From: Oscillospiraceae bacterium
Lineage (GTDB): Bacteria > Bacillota > Clostridia > Oscillospirales > Ruminococcaceae
Direction: 5' to 3'
DNA length: 57,694 nucleotides
NCBI GenBank assembly: GCA_029006135.1
Contig: JAQXGE010000070.1
Location: 1-57,694, forward strand
This document shows, one piece after another, positions 7,846 through 17,933 of the stretch. The translations under genes and the position numbers were made by a program. The notes under the pieces were generated by a model. It saw only the letters and a program-made list of their open reading frames with translations. It had not been told where the DNA came from and searched no databases. Numbering within the stretch: the first letter of the stretch is position 1; every line of letters begins with the position of its first letter.

Positions 7846-9828
7846 ATGAAAAATAAGATACAGCGTGATATGTTTGTCATTGTCCTGCTGCTCCTTACGG
7901 CCTGCATTGCCCTTATGGTACCGCTGGCTTTTATGGCGCCGCAGTGGCTCATCGCGCCCGCCATCGTGGTTGTTTTTGTTCTGATTTTGCTGGGGGTCAA
8001 CATCCGTTCACTGCGCCGCTTTGTGGCGCGCAACCTTTCCGGAACCAATTTTGAGGGCAGCAAAACCCAATACACTGTTTCAAAGCTTCCCGTGCCGGTC
8101 GCGCTGATTTCCGGAAAAAACATTGTCTGGTATAATGCGAGTTTCCGTGAGGAAATCCTTAACGATACCGATGCAATCCTTGCACCTGCACAACGTCTGC
8201 TGCCCGGCGTTGATTTGTCGGTCTGCTCCCGCGCACATGGTCAGGATCTTACCATTGGTCAGAACCGGTACACGGCATATGCCAGCACTGCCTCGGGAAC
8301 ACAGGGCGGGACGCTCATCTATCTGATCAATGATACGTTTTACAAAAACACGCTGGATGAGTACAACGCAAGCCGTCCGGCCTATCTCATCATTGTGATT
8401 GACAGCTATGATGAGATATTCAACGATATGAAAGACTCCGAACAGGCGCATGAACTCGAGGCAATCAACAGCCTGCTGGAGGAGTATATTGGCCGCACAA
8501 CCGGTTTCCTTCGCCGTGTTGCCAATAACCGCTACATTGCGGTTGTGGAAGAACGCGATGTGCGCTGGATGATGGAGGAGCGCTTTGACATTCTGGACAA
8601 AGCCCGCGCACTCCATCCCGGCGGAGGGCTTACGCTCTCCATCGGTGTCGGCCACGGCGGCAGCACGCTTCAGGACTGTCAGGAAATGGCGCGTGAAAGT
8701 GTTGATATTGCGCTGGGCCGCGGCGGCGACCAGGCAGCGGTCAAGACGGTGGACGGGTTTGAGTTCTTCGGCGGCATCTCTCACGGCATCGAAAAACGCA
8801 GCCATGTGCGCAGCCGAATTATTGCCAATGCGCTGGCCGATCAGATTCGCCAGAGCGACAGCGTCATTATCATGGGTCATCGCCAGAGCGACCTTGACGC
8901 TCTCGGCTCCGCAATCGGTATCCTGCGGATGTGCAAAATGTGCGATGTACCGTCTGTGATTGCTATCCGCAGCAATGCCACATTGGCGGGCGCACTGCTT
9001 GATGCGTTTATTGAAGCAGGGCAGGAGCACAACTTTATTGAGCCGGAGAAGGTCTATGACCTCATCACGCCAAAGACGCTCCTCATTGTCACGGATACTT
9101 ATCAAAAGAGCCTCCTTGAGGACGTAAAGATTTACGAAAAATGCCGCCGTGTGGTGGTTATCGACCATCATCGCATGGCTGTGGGACATATCGACAATCC
9201 CATTCTGCTCTACCATGAGCCGTTCGCCTCAAGTGCCAGTGAACTGGTCTGTGAACTTCTCCAGTTCATGCCGGCAAAGGGCAATATCACGCCGCTTGAG
9301 GCACAGGCACTGTTGGCCGGTATTATGCTCGATACACGCAGCTTTGCCCTTCATGTCGGCGTGCGGACCTTTGAGGCCGCCGCCTGGCTGCGCAGCCGCG
9401 GCGCGGAAACGGCGGAAACCAAGCAGCTTTTCAATATTTCCAAAGAGGAGTATGAAGCCCGCTCCGCACTCGTGGAGAGTGCCTACATTTACAAAGGCTG
9501 CGCAATTGCCACAAGCGGCGAACTGGCACCCGGCATGAACGTTGTGCTGCCTATGGCGGCGGACGACCTGCTCACCATTGAGGGCGTGGATGCAAGCTTT
9601 GTGGCTGTGGCCAAAAACGGCGGCGTTAATATCTCGGCCCGCAGTATGGGTGCGCTCAATGTTCAGGTGATTTTGGAGGCTTTGGGCGGCGGTGGCCACC
9701 TGACCATGGCCGGCGCACAGCTGAAAAACTGCACCGTCAAACAGGCGGAACAGCGCATCCGTGAAGAAATCGACAACTACCGCGAGGCGCAGGCTGCACA
9801 GGCCGGTGCTGAGCTGATTCAAAACTGA
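7846..9828 (+). CDS. gdpP: cyclic-di-AMP phosphodiesterase GdpP (DHH-DHHA1 family)
   Basis: A membrane-bound phosphodiesterase that hydrolyses c-di-AMP to pApA, controlling osmolyte uptake and wall stress. It has 660 residues: two transmembrane helices (about 8-30 and 35-52), a PAS-like region (about 80-165), a degenerate GGDEF domain (about 180-305, with LSIGVGHG instead of an active GGDEF), a DHH domain with GHRQSDLDALG (344-354) and DHH (440-442), and DHHA1 ending with GALNVQ and GGGGH. All expected catalytic motifs are present. The gdpP-rplI-dnaB order is classic for Firmicutes. Confidence 0.95.
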   Translation: MKNKIQRDMFVIVLLLLTACIALMVPLAFMAPQWLIAPAIVVVFVLILLGVNIRSLRRFVARNLSGTNFEGSKTQYTVSKLPVPVALISGKNIVWYNASFREEILNDTDAILAPAQRLLPGVDLSVCSRAHGQDLTIGQNRYTAYASTASGTQGGTLIYLINDTFYKNTLDEYNASRPAYLIIVIDSYDEIFNDMKDSEQAHELEAINSLLEEYIGRTTGFLRRVANNRYIAVVEERDVRWMMEERFDILDKARALHPGGGLTLSIGVGHGGSTLQDCQEMARESVDIALGRGGDQAAVKTVDGFEFFGGISHGIEKRSHVRSRIIANALADQIRQSDSVIIMGHRQSDLDALGSAIGILRMCKMCDVPSVIAIRSNATLAGALLDAFIEAGQEHNFIEPEKVYDLITPKTLLIVTDTYQKSLLEDVKIYEKCRRVVVIDHHRMAVGHIDNPILLYHEPFASSASELVCELLQFMPAKGNITPLEAQALLAGIMLDTRSFALHVGVRTFEAAAWLRSRGAETAETKQLFNISKEEYEARSALVESAYIYKGCAIATSGELAPGMNVVLPMAADDLLTIEGVDASFVAVAKNGGVNISARSMGALNVQVILEALGGGGHLTMAGAQLKNCTVKQAEQRIREEIDNYREAQAAQAGAELIQN

Positions 9829-9858
9829 ATTTCTATTTTACAGAGAGGGGATTTTACC

Positions 9859-10311
9859 ATGAAAGTAATTCTCAAACAGGATGTCAAGAGCATCGGCAAA
9901 AAGGATGAGATCCATGAGGTTTCGGACGGATACGCCCGCAACTATCTGCTGCCCCGCGGCCTTGCTGCGGAGGCAGATGCCAATGCGCTGAACACCGCCC
10001 GCACCAAGAGCGAGGCAAAGGCACACCATGAGGCGGAAGCCAAAGCTGCCGCCGAGGAACTGGCCACCAAAATCAGCGGTCAGATTATCACGGTCAAGGT
10101 CAAGGGCGGTGCATCCGGTAAGCTGCACGGCAAGGTGACCAGCAAGGATGTGGCAGACCAGCTTTCCAAACTCACCGGTGCAGAGATTGATAAGAAAAAG
10201 GTCGAGATGCCTTCCAACATTAAGGAGTTCGGCAGCTATGACGCCCAGATTCGTCTCCACGTTGGGGTTGTGGCTTCGTTCAAGGTTAAAGTGGAAGAAT
10301 TGCCCCTGTGA
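9859..10311 (+). CDS. rplI: 50S ribosomal protein L9
   Basis: A 150-residue L9. The N-terminal domain has the signature [21 protein letters not shown] and [13 protein letters not shown]; a long charged connecting helix (about 45-75) leads to the C-terminal domain. L9 binds 23S rRNA near the L1 stalk and supports reading-frame fidelity. AGAGAGGGG precedes the start. It sits between gdpP and dnaB. Confidence 0.97.
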   Translation: MKVILKQDVKSIGKKDEIHEVSDGYARNYLLPRGLAAEADANALNTARTKSEAKAHHEAEAKAAAEELATKISGQIITVKVKGGASGKLHGKVTSKDVADQLSKLTGAEIDKKKVEMPSNIKEFGSYDAQIRLHVGVVASFKVKVEELPL

Positions 10312-10368
10312 AGCAACTGTACTTTACAGTGAAAAAATACACAGAACAGCAGGGAGGAGGGTGCCCCT

Positions 10369-11763
10369 ATGGCAGATAGTTCCCTGAGCCTTTCCAATCT
10401 GGGCATCCAGATGCCCTACAATATGCAGGCGGAACAGAGCGTTCTCGGCGCGGCTCTGATGGATGAAACCATCCTCAACCGCCTGATTACTGAACTCGAG
10501 CCGGAAATGTTCTATTCAGAACAGAACCGTGCCGTGTATGAGGAAATGCGCCGCCTGTTCAGCATCAGCGAGGCGGTGGATGTTGTCACGCTTGTGGATG
10601 CGCTCGCGCAGAACAGCGCGTTCCGCGGTGCTGATGATGTAAAAATCTATATTACCCGCATTGCCGAGACGGTTCCCGCAATCTCCAATGTGGACTCCTA
10701 CATCAAGATTGTGCGGGAAAAATACCAGACCCGCCGCCTGATTGAGGCAGCGCAGGAAATCCTGCAGCAGTCTTCGGAGGAATCCGATGCGGATTTGCTG
10801 CTCGAGAGCGCAGAGCAAAAACTCTATGACATCCGCAACGGTCAGGAACGCTCCGGCGTCAAAACCATCCAGGAGTCAATTCTGGAAGTTATTGATACCA
10901 TGCAGAAACTTTCCGGCTCCGACCGTGATAAGTATGCAGGCATTCCTACGGGTTTCAACTATCTTGATACCGTCCTCACGGGACTTGGCCGTTCCGATCT
11001 TATTATTTTGGCCGCTCGTCCCGGCATGGGCAAGACGAGCTTTGCACTGAACATTGCCACCAATGTGGCCCGGATGCAGAAAATCCCGACCATCATTTTC
11101 AGCCTTGAAATGACCTGTGAGCAGCTGACCGACCGTATTCTTTCGAGTACGGCAGGCATTGACAGTCAGGCGTTCCGAACCGGACGTCTCAACAACTCGG
11201 ACTGGAACGACTTCGCCAATGCCACCTCGCTGCTCTATAATGTGCCGATTTATATGGATGACTCCTCCGGCATTTCGGTGCCGGAGATCAAGGCCAAAAT
11301 CCGCCAAATCAATCAGGACCCCAAAAAAGAAAAAATCGGCCTTGTCATCATTGACTATCTTCAGCTTATGCAGTCCGCCAAACGTACGGAGAGCCGCGTG
11401 CAGGAAATCAGCGATATTACGCGGAACCTCAAAATTATGGCAAAGGAACTCAATGTGCCGGTCATTGCGCTTTCCCAGCTTTCCCGTGCGGCGGAAAAGA
11501 CGGCCGGACGCTCGGATCACCGTCCGCAGCTTTCCGACCTGCGTGACTCCGGCTCAATCGAGCAGGATGCCGATGTGGTCCTCTTTCTCTACCGCGCGGC
11601 CTACTATAACTCTCAGAATGGGGAAGCAGAGCAGGCCAACGAAAATGAAGCGGAATGTATCGTAGCCAAAAACCGCCACGGTGAGACCAGCGTTGTCCGC
11701 CTCGGCTGGGATGGTGCTCACACCCGCTTCAGCAATCTGGATGAAATTCATGAGCAGTATTGA
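10369..11763 (+). CDS. dnaB: replicative DNA helicase DnaB
   Basis: A 464-residue hexameric 5'-3' helicase that unwinds DNA at the replication fork. The N-terminal primase-interacting domain (MPYNMQAEQSVLGAAL onward) is followed by the RecA-like core with Walker A ARPGMGKT (216-223), the switch region LSQLSR and the DLRDSGSIEQDAD motif. Called DnaC in Bacillus. GGGAGGAGGG upstream gives a strong start. tilS begins inside its 3' end. Confidence 0.97.
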   Translation: MADSSLSLSNLGIQMPYNMQAEQSVLGAALMDETILNRLITELEPEMFYSEQNRAVYEEMRRLFSISEAVDVVTLVDALAQNSAFRGADDVKIYITRIAETVPAISNVDSYIKIVREKYQTRRLIEAAQEILQQSSEESDADLLLESAEQKLYDIRNGQERSGVKTIQESILEVIDTMQKLSGSDRDKYAGIPTGFNYLDTVLTGLGRSDLIILAARPGMGKTSFALNIATNVARMQKIPTIIFSLEMTCEQLTDRILSSTAGIDSQAFRTGRLNNSDWNDFANATSLLYNVPIYMDDSSGISVPEIKAKIRQINQDPKKEKIGLVIIDYLQLMQSAKRTESRVQEISDITRNLKIMAKELNVPVIALSQLSRAAEKTAGRSDHRPQLSDLRDSGSIEQDADVVLFLYRAAYYNSQNGEAEQANENEAECIVAKNRHGETSVVRLGWDGAHTRFSNLDEIHEQY

Positions 11764-13153
11764 CGCAGAGAATATCCTGCACAGTACCGAGCAGAAAATC
11801 CTCGCATACTGTGCGGAGAAAGAACTCTTTTCCCCCGGTGAAACCGTTATTGCGGCCTGTTCCGGGGGAGCAGACTCGATGGCGTTGCTCTGTTTTTTGC
11901 TGCGCTGCCGCGAGGAGCTTGGCGTTCGGGTGATGGCCACCCATGTGAATCACGGCATCCGCGGGGAGGCATCCCATGCGGATGCGGTTTTTGTGCAGTC
12001 ATTCTGTGAACGATGGAATGTTCCGTTTTTTCTGTATGATGCCGAAGAACAGGGCATAGAAGTCCCCGAGCACCCCAGTGAGGATTGGGCACGCCGTCTG
12101 CGTTATCGCTGGTTTGAGGAACTGGCAAAGCGTGAACAGGCGGTAATAGCCACAGCACATACGCTGTCAGACCAGACGGAAACCTTGCTTTTTCGGATGG
12201 CACGCGGCACCGGTGTTCATGGAATGGCCGGTATCCGCCCAACCCGCGGCATTTACCGCCGCCCTTTTCTCTGCCTGACCCGTGAGGAGACAGTGGCATA
12301 CTGTATGGCTCTTGGGCAAGACTATGTTCAGGATGAAACCAATTTCAGTGATCTTTATGCCCGCAACCGCCTGCGCCATGATGCGGTGCCTGCTTTGGAA
12401 TATGCGAACCCGGCGGCGCAGCAGGCTGTGGGACGGCTGTGCGAGCAAATGCGGGAGCTGGATGAATGGCTGACGGAACAGGCAAAGACGCTCCTGCGAA
12501 GTGCCGCGCTTCCGGAAGGCGGCTATAAAATTGAAACGCTGCGCCAGGCAGACGGCCCGATTCTGACACAGGCTTTGCGTTTGCTGATTGCCCCGTCACG
12601 GGACGCAGAACAGAAATATGTTGCGCTCCTGCGCAAAGTTGTACTTGAAAAACGCGGCGCGGTACAGCTGACCCCGGGAACCGTCTGGCGGGCAGAAAAT
12701 GGCCGCCTGTGCCTTGCCGAAAAAGCACAGCTCAAACCTGCCCCGTTTGCTCCCCAGCTCCTTCGGGAAGGGGAATATCACCTGCCCGGAGGATTTTGGC
12801 TGAGTGTCCGGACGGTAAAATGTGAAGAATTTATAAAAAAATCATCATTTTTCAAAAAAGACTACACCTCTTGTGGAGATTATGCTAAAATAGATAAGAA
12901 TATTTTACTGAGGACTCGTCAGCCGGGGGATGAATTCCGTCCGGCGGGCCGGCATTGCCGAAAGAAACTCAAAAAATATTTGAATGAGATTGCTGTTCCG
13001 CCTCAAGAACGAGACCTGCTTCCGCTCATCGCGCAGGGAAACCGTGTCTGCTGGCTCTGGGGGAGCGGCTTTGCAGAGGACCTTGCTCCCGGCGCCGACA
13101 CCGAAACGGTGCTGGTCATCCAGTCGGGGCGGGAACCGTTAACGGAGGGATAA
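11750..13153 (+). CDS. tilS: tRNA(Ile)-lysidine synthase TilS
   Basis: TilS converts cytidine 34 of tRNA-Ile(CAU) to lysidine so that it reads AUA. The P-loop AACSGGADSMALL lies near residue 40, followed by HVNHGIRGEASHAD; the C-terminal substrate domain has LRTRQPGDEFRPAGR and KKLKKYLNE. The frame is open from 11681 but that part lies within dnaB. I choose ATG 11750 (467 residues, 14-nt overlap with dnaB); ATG 11741 is the alternative. Neither has a strong ribosome binding site, consistent with translational coupling. tilS-hpt-ftsH is a conserved block in Firmicutes. Confidence 0.92.
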   Translation: MSSIDAENILHSTEQKILAYCAEKELFSPGETVIAACSGGADSMALLCFLLRCREELGVRVMATHVNHGIRGEASHADAVFVQSFCERWNVPFFLYDAEEQGIEVPEHPSEDWARRLRYRWFEELAKREQAVIATAHTLSDQTETLLFRMARGTGVHGMAGIRPTRGIYRRPFLCLTREETVAYCMALGQDYVQDETNFSDLYARNRLRHDAVPALEYANPAAQQAVGRLCEQMRELDEWLTEQAKTLLRSAALPEGGYKIETLRQADGPILTQALRLLIAPSRDAEQKYVALLRKVVLEKRGAVQLTPGTVWRAENGRLCLAEKAQLKPAPFAPQLLREGEYHLPGGFWLSVRTVKCEEFIKKSSFFKKDYTSCGDYAKIDKNILLRTRQPGDEFRPAGRHCRKKLKKYLNEIAVPPQERDLLPLIAQGNRVCWLWGSGFAEDLAPGADTETVLVIQSGREPLTEG

Positions 13154-13156
13154 ACC

Positions 13157-13708
13157 GTGTACAGTATGAACCAGGACATTGATCATGTTCTCGTATCAGA
13201 AGAACAGCTTAAAGCTAAAGTGACAGAACTGGGCGCACAGATCAGCCGTGATTATGAGGGAAAGCAGCTTTTGCTTGTCTCTATCCTCAAAGGCTCTGTT
13301 GTGTTTATGGCGGATTTGATGCGCGCTATTACTATTCCGTGCAGCATTGATTTTATGGTAGTTTCCAGCTATGGCGGAGCCAACACTACCTCCACGGGCC
13401 TTGTTAAAATCGTCAAGGACCTTGACCAGGATCTGACCGGCAAGGACGTCCTCATTGTGGAGGATATTCTGGATACCGGCATCACACTGTCTCATCTTGT
13501 TCCCATGCTCAAAATGCGCAATCCGTGCAGCGTAAGGCTCTGCACGATTCTGAGCAAGCCCAGCCGCCGCAAGGTTGAAATCGAGCCGGATTATGTCGGC
13601 TTTGAGGTTCCTGATGAGTTCGTGGTGGGCTACGGCCTCGATTACAACGAAAAGTATCGCAACCTGCCCTATGTGGGCGTTTTGAAACCCGAAGTATATT
13701 CCAAATAA
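13157..13708 (+). CDS. hpt: hypoxanthine phosphoribosyltransferase
   Basis: Purine salvage enzyme that transfers phosphoribose from PRPP to hypoxanthine or guanine. The PRPP-binding motif VLIVEDILDTGITL and the conserved LKGSVVFMADL and YGLDYNEKYRNLPYVG elements are clear. It has 183 residues, normal for the family. The start is GTG 13157, with GGAGG (13144-13148) 8 nt upstream; ATG 13166 is too far from that site. It follows tilS by 3 nt. Confidence 0.95.
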   Translation: MYSMNQDIDHVLVSEEQLKAKVTELGAQISRDYEGKQLLLVSILKGSVVFMADLMRAITIPCSIDFMVVSSYGGANTTSTGLVKIVKDLDQDLTGKDVLIVEDILDTGITLSHLVPMLKMRNPCSVRLCTILSKPSRRKVEIEPDYVGFEVPDEFVVGYGLDYNEKYRNLPYVGVLKPEVYSK

Positions 13709-13792
13709 GTCGGAGCGGCCGGGAACGGGCCCGGTGCTCCAAAACCAAACCGCTGCCCGGCTGCGGGCGGCAGATGACAGGGAGTTGATTTC

Positions 13793-15805
13793 TTGCAGCA
13801 CAAACCAAGATTCAGCGGTATCATTGTTGCCGCGATTCTGCTGGTGTTCGCACTGGTTATGATTTCGACCTATTCCAGTATGTTCGGCACGAACAGCAGC
13901 ACCATGATGATGTCGGAGGCGATGGGATACTTTGAATCCAATCAGGTAACCTATTTTAATCTTGACCTTAACACGGGCGTCATTGAGATGAGCCTGAAGG
14001 AAGGGGAACAGCCCCTGCCGGAATCTGCTGAGGCAGCTGCGGGGGAAACCTCCAGCGGGCTTCTTGCGGAAATTTACGGCGATAGTGCAGACAGCTACGG
14101 CCCCAAAAACGGAGGTGTTGTGACGGTCTCCTACAAGCTGCCCTACCCGCAGTGGTTCATTCAGTTCTATCTCAAGGATTATATCGACCAGTATAATGAC
14201 GCCAATCCTGACGCTCATATGCAGTACGATATGGTCGCGTACAAAAACAACGTTCCATGGTTTGAGATTATTCTTTATGCCTTTATGATTGGCAGCGTTG
14301 TGCTGCTCTTCATGTCAATGTACCGCGGCGGCGCAGGCGGAAACGGCCTGATGAATGTGGGCCGGGCCAAGGTCAAAGATCAGCAGGAAGGTCAGCGCAA
14401 AGCAACCTTTGCTGATGTCGCCGGTGCGGATGAGGAAAAAGCTGAACTTCAGGAAGTCGTCGAATTCCTCAAGGCTCCCAACAAGTTCAATGCCCTCGGC
14501 GCACGGATTCCCCACGGTGTTCTGCTTGTCGGCCCTCCGGGTACCGGCAAAACTCTCCTGGCCCGCGCTTGCGCCGGTGAAGCCGGCGTTCCGTTCTACG
14601 CCATTTCCGGTTCCGATTTCGTGGAAATGTATGTTGGCGTCGGCGCTTCCCGTGTGCGCGACCTCTTTGAAAAAGCCAAAAAGACCATGCCCTCCATCAT
14701 CTTTATCGATGAAATTGATGCAGTGGGCCGCCAGCGCGGCGCAGGTCTTGGCGGCGGTCATGATGAACGCGAGCAGACCCTTAACCAGCTCCTTGTTGAG
14801 ATGGATGGCTTTGATGCCAATGACGGTGTTATCGTGATGGCTGCCACCAACCGCGCGGATATTCTTGATAAAGCCCTTCTTCGTCCGGGCCGTTTTGACC
14901 GTCAGGTCTATGTGGGACTGCCCGATGTGAAAGGCCGTGAGGAGATTCTGCGTGTTCATACCCGCAACAAACCTCTCGGCCCCGATGTCAGCCTTGAGAC
15001 GATCGCTAAGTCTACGGCTGGCTTCTCTGGTGCAGACCTTGAAAACCTTGTCAACGAAGCGGCGCTCTTGGCTGCCCGCAAAGGCAAAAAAGCCATTACC
15101 GAGCCGGAAATTGAGGAAGCGTCCATCAAGGTTATTGCCGGGCCTGAAAAGAAGAGCCGCGTTGTGACCGAGGACGAAAAGCGTCTGACCGCCTATCATG
15201 AGGCCGGCCACGCCATTACCGGATTCTACTGCAAGACGCATGACCCGGTCCATCAGATCAGTATCATTCCGCGCGGTTCCGCGGGCGGCTTCACGATGTA
15301 CCTGCCCGAGAAGGATCCCAGCTATGTGACCAAAACGGCAATGAACGAGAATATCGTCTGTCTGCTTGGCGGCCGTGTGGCGGAGCAGCTTGTGCTGGAT
15401 GATATCTCCACCGGTGCGTCCAATGACCTGGAACGTGCAACGGATACCGCACGTTCCATGGTGACCCGCTACGGCTTCTCGGAGCGCATGGGACCGGTTG
15501 TTTACGGTACAGATCCGGGAGAAACCTTCCTGGGCCGAGATTTTGGTCAGGGCAAAGGGTATTCTGAAAATACCGCCTCCGAAATCGACAATGAAATTCG
15601 CGACATTATGGATGAAGCCTACGAAACGGCCCGCCGTATTCTCACTGAACACATGGATCAGCTGCATCGCGTTGCCGGTGTTTTGATTGAAAAGGAGAAA
15701 ATCAGCGGTGAGGAGTTCGTGGCGCTGATGAAAGGCGAAGATTCGACTCCCATTGAAATCGAATGTCCCGATGCGGGCGACCCGAATCCGTCCGCTCAGG
15801 CGTGA
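13793..15805 (+). CDS. ftsH: ATP-dependent zinc metalloprotease FtsH
   Basis: Membrane-anchored AAA+ protease for quality control of membrane and regulatory proteins. It has 670 residues: transmembrane helix 1 (about 8-30), an extracytoplasmic domain to about 155, helix 2 (about 157-176), Walker A GPPGTGKT (247-254), Walker B IIFIDEID (302-309), arginine-finger region [18 protein letters not shown], and the zinc site HEAGH (469-473). The start is TTG 13793 with AGGGAG 8 nt upstream; no better ATG exists. The N-terminal outer domain is richer in acidic residues than the core. The next gene starts 26 bp downstream and appears co-transcribed. Confidence 0.96.
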   Translation: MQHKPRFSGIIVAAILLVFALVMISTYSSMFGTNSSTMMMSEAMGYFESNQVTYFNLDLNTGVIEMSLKEGEQPLPESAEAAAGETSSGLLAEIYGDSADSYGPKNGGVVTVSYKLPYPQWFIQFYLKDYIDQYNDANPDAHMQYDMVAYKNNVPWFEIILYAFMIGSVVLLFMSMYRGGAGGNGLMNVGRAKVKDQQEGQRKATFADVAGADEEKAELQEVVEFLKAPNKFNALGARIPHGVLLVGPPGTGKTLLARACAGEAGVPFYAISGSDFVEMYVGVGASRVRDLFEKAKKTMPSIIFIDEIDAVGRQRGAGLGGGHDEREQTLNQLLVEMDGFDANDGVIVMAATNRADILDKALLRPGRFDRQVYVGLPDVKGREEILRVHTRNKPLGPDVSLETIAKSTAGFSGADLENLVNEAALLAARKGKKAITEPEIEEASIKVIAGPEKKSRVVTEDEKRLTAYHEAGHAITGFYCKTHDPVHQISIIPRGSAGGFTMYLPEKDPSYVTKTAMNENIVCLLGGRVAEQLVLDDISTGASNDLERATDTARSMVTRYGFSERMGPVVYGTDPGETFLGRDFGQGKGYSENTASEIDNEIRDIMDEAYETARRILTEHMDQLHRVAGVLIEKEKISGEEFVALMKGEDSTPIEIECPDAGDPNPSAQA

Positions 15806-15831
15806 AAAGAATGGAGATAAGGTGAACAACG

Positions 15832-16869
15832 ATGGATCAGAATTTTTCCCTTATGGCACAATCCCGCGCTAACTATTATACAGCAGGAAGCCCCGTGCAG
15901 TTTGTCCGCGTGGAACTGCTCAAGGGTGATGTTACCGGTGAGGTTGCTGTCTGCCTGACCTTCAAAAATGTTGGCACTGAGCCTCTGACGGGTCTGGTCA
16001 TCCATTTCAAATGCAAAGATGCCTCTGGCGAGGTTTTGTGTGAGGATGATTTTTACTACGAGCAGCTTGAGGTTCAGCCCGGTGAGATGTTCGGCGCTGA
16101 CGATGCGGTGTTTGTCAGTGATACGCCTGTATCCAGCGTGGAAGTGGAGCAGGACCGCGCGTTCCTTAATGGGCGCGGCGTGGATCTGCGCGGCTATAAG
16201 CGCGTTCGTCTTCAGACACCCCGTATTCTTCCCGGCTCCATTGCACGGATGCTTCAGAGCCGCACAGGCAACAACCTGCTGACCTGCGTTCCGCAGGATA
16301 CCGAAAACGGCTGGTTCTGTGCCTGCGGTGCATTCCATCCCAATGAGGAAGCCGCCACGGTCTGCAGCGAATGCGGCGGTGACCGTGCCTACATCAAAGC
16401 CACACTAACCCGTATCCTTGAGGAAGCCCGCCAGGCAGCTGAGCAGCAGCAGAAAGAAATCAATGCTGTTGCAAACGGCGTTGATCCGGCGGCGGCAACG
16501 GCTGCTGCTGCACAGGCCGCCATCAACAGCCAGGAGGCAACCGCCGAGTTTACTCCGCCTGAACCGGAAGAAACCGAGGAGGATGAGGAGGAAACCAACG
16601 CCGAACTCGAGCGCGTGCGCCGCTATGCACCCAAAGGTCGTCTGTTTGACGATGAGGAGGATGAAGACGAGAGCACGCGGATGTTTGACGAGGATGAGGA
16701 TGACGAAGACGATGACTCCTTCCAGCGCGGACGGTATGCGGACGATGAGGAGGAGAGCGAGGACGACGTCATGGCCGAGCGAATCATTCACTGGGCTCCG
16801 CCCATTACGGCAGTAGTCTGTGCTCTCATCATTGCAGTTTCTCTGATTTATCATTTCGTGATTGCGTAA
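15832..16869 (+). CDS. tail-anchored zinc-ribbon protein with acidic linker, function unknown
   Basis: A 345-residue protein that I cannot assign to a named family. Residues 1 to about 130 look like a beta-rich domain (VAVCLTFKNVGTEPLTGLVIHF). Residues 161-182 form a compact zinc ribbon: C163 and C165, then N171, C178 and C181, in the style of RanBP2 fingers (WxCxC...N...CxxC). A helical Ala/Gln/Glu region (about 188-235) leads to an extremely acidic stretch (241-314, runs of Asp/Glu). A single transmembrane helix (322-344) sits at the very C-terminus, so the bulk should face the cytoplasm as a tail-anchored protein. It is the last gene of the ftsH run and ends at a terminator. A membrane adaptor or substrate-linked factor is a guess from position only. 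Confidence 0.8.
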   Translation: MDQNFSLMAQSRANYYTAGSPVQFVRVELLKGDVTGEVAVCLTFKNVGTEPLTGLVIHFKCKDASGEVLCEDDFYYEQLEVQPGEMFGADDAVFVSDTPVSSVEVEQDRAFLNGRGVDLRGYKRVRLQTPRILPGSIARMLQSRTGNNLLTCVPQDTENGWFCACGAFHPNEEAATVCSECGGDRAYIKATLTRILEEARQAAEQQQKEINAVANGVDPAAATAAAAQAAINSQEATAEFTPPEPEETEEDEEETNAELERVRRYAPKGRLFDDEEDEDESTRMFDEDEDDEDDDSFQRGRYADDEEESEDDVMAERIIHWAPPITAVVCALIIAVSLIYHFVIA

Positions 16870-16896
16870 CGCGGTTTTCCTTGATGCAATAAAAAC

Positions 16897-16937
16897 AGCC
16901 CGGAACTTTCTTTTGATTGGAAAGTCCCGGGCTTTTT
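16897..16937 (+). terminator. terminator ending the rnj-to-ftsH region
   Basis: Arms 16897-16910 and 16920-16933 form a 14-bp stem (one A-C mismatch) with a 9-nt loop, followed by TTTT. The A-run before it suggests it also serves the convergent pseudouridine synthase transcript. Confidence 0.85.
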
Positions 16938-16988
16938 GCTTTCGTTTGGCGTTTTAATCGGTTTGCTGAAAAAGGAAACAGCGGATTT

Positions 16989-17933
16989 TTATTTGAGCGT
17001 TCCATTCATGACCTGTTCGTAGTACCACGGCTTGGGCGCGCGGAACACTTTGCCGGAAAGCGAGGCAAATCGCGGATTGGAGATCTGCTTCGGGAATGCC
17101 AGTTCCCACGCGCAGAGAGCCTGATATTTGAGCTTGAGTTCGCGGTTGGCGGCATTGTTGCCATATTTGGAATCGCCGAGAATCGGGCATCCGATACTCG
17201 CTAAGTGAGCGCGAATCTGGTGCGTACGTCCCGTGACAAGCTCAACACGGAGCAGCGCAAGACGTCCGCTCACAGCAATGGTATCGTATCCGGTAATGAT
17301 TTCCTTGGCGCCGGACTTTGGCTCATCCAGTACCCGCACGATTCCGTGAACAGAATCTTTGGTCAAAAAGCTGTGCAGTGTCGCGGCAGGAGGCATTGGC
17401 CGGCCAAACGTGACACAGAGATAGGTTTTGCGGATTTGCCGCTCCCGGATGGCATCCGTCAGGAAAGCTTCAGCTTCAGCATTTTTGGCGAGCAGTACAA
17501 GACCGCTTGTGCCGGTATCCAACCGATGACATAGGCGCGGCTCATGTGCAGCATCATACCGCTTCTCCTCATACAGACGGCGCAGGACCCGGTTGAGCAG
17601 TGTGTCGGACTCATCTCCGTCCACCGGAATACCGGCGGGTTTGTTCGCAACAATCAGGTCGTCATTTTCATAGATAAACTCCGCCGGCGCACGGGCAGCC
17701 AGAAATTCCGGGCCGTCCTGGGGCGTGAGCCCTAACTGATCATCCAGCAGGTAGATGCGTACCACATCGCCGTTCTGAACGCGGGTAGAGAGCGGCTGCT
17801 TTTTGCCGTTGAGTTTGATTTTGTTTTCCCGCAGTGCTTTGTTGAGCCGCCCCAGCCCAAGAGCGGGGAACTGCTCCATCAGATATTTGTCTAAGCGAAC
17901 AGGCAAAAGACTTTTTACATGAAGTTCCTGCAT
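16989..17933 (-). CDS. RluA-family pseudouridine synthase (RluC/RluD type)
   Basis: Predicted to isomerise uridines of 23S rRNA (or tRNA) to pseudouridine. The 314-residue protein has an N-terminal S4 RNA-binding domain (about 12-60, RLDKYLMEQFPALGLGRLNKAL), the catalytic motif HRLDTGTSG (136-144, nucleophile D139), and the downstream RTHQIRAHLASIGCPILGD motif. Its ATG directly follows the stop codon of the upstream membrane-protein gene (TAAATG), so the two are co-transcribed and probably translationally coupled. The target position cannot be read from sequence. Confidence 0.92.
   Translation of the reverse strand: MQELHVKSLLPVRLDKYLMEQFPALGLGRLNKALRENKIKLNGKKQPLSTRVQNGDVVRIYLLDDQLGLTPQDGPEFLAARAPAEFIYENDDLIVANKPAGIPVDGDESDTLLNRVLRRLYEEKRYDAAHEPRLCHRLDTGTSGLVLLAKNAEAEAFLTDAIRERQIRKTYLCVTFGRPMPPAATLHSFLTKDSVHGIVRVLDEPKSGAKEIITGYDTIAVSGRLALLRVELVTGRTHQIRAHLASIGCPILGDSKYGNNAANRELKLKYQALCAWELAFPKQISNPRFASLSGKVFRAPKPWYYEQVMNGTLK

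Noticed and set aside
14315-15829. 504-residue minus-strand frame opposite ftsH
   Set aside because: Antisense shadow of the conserved AAA and protease domains.
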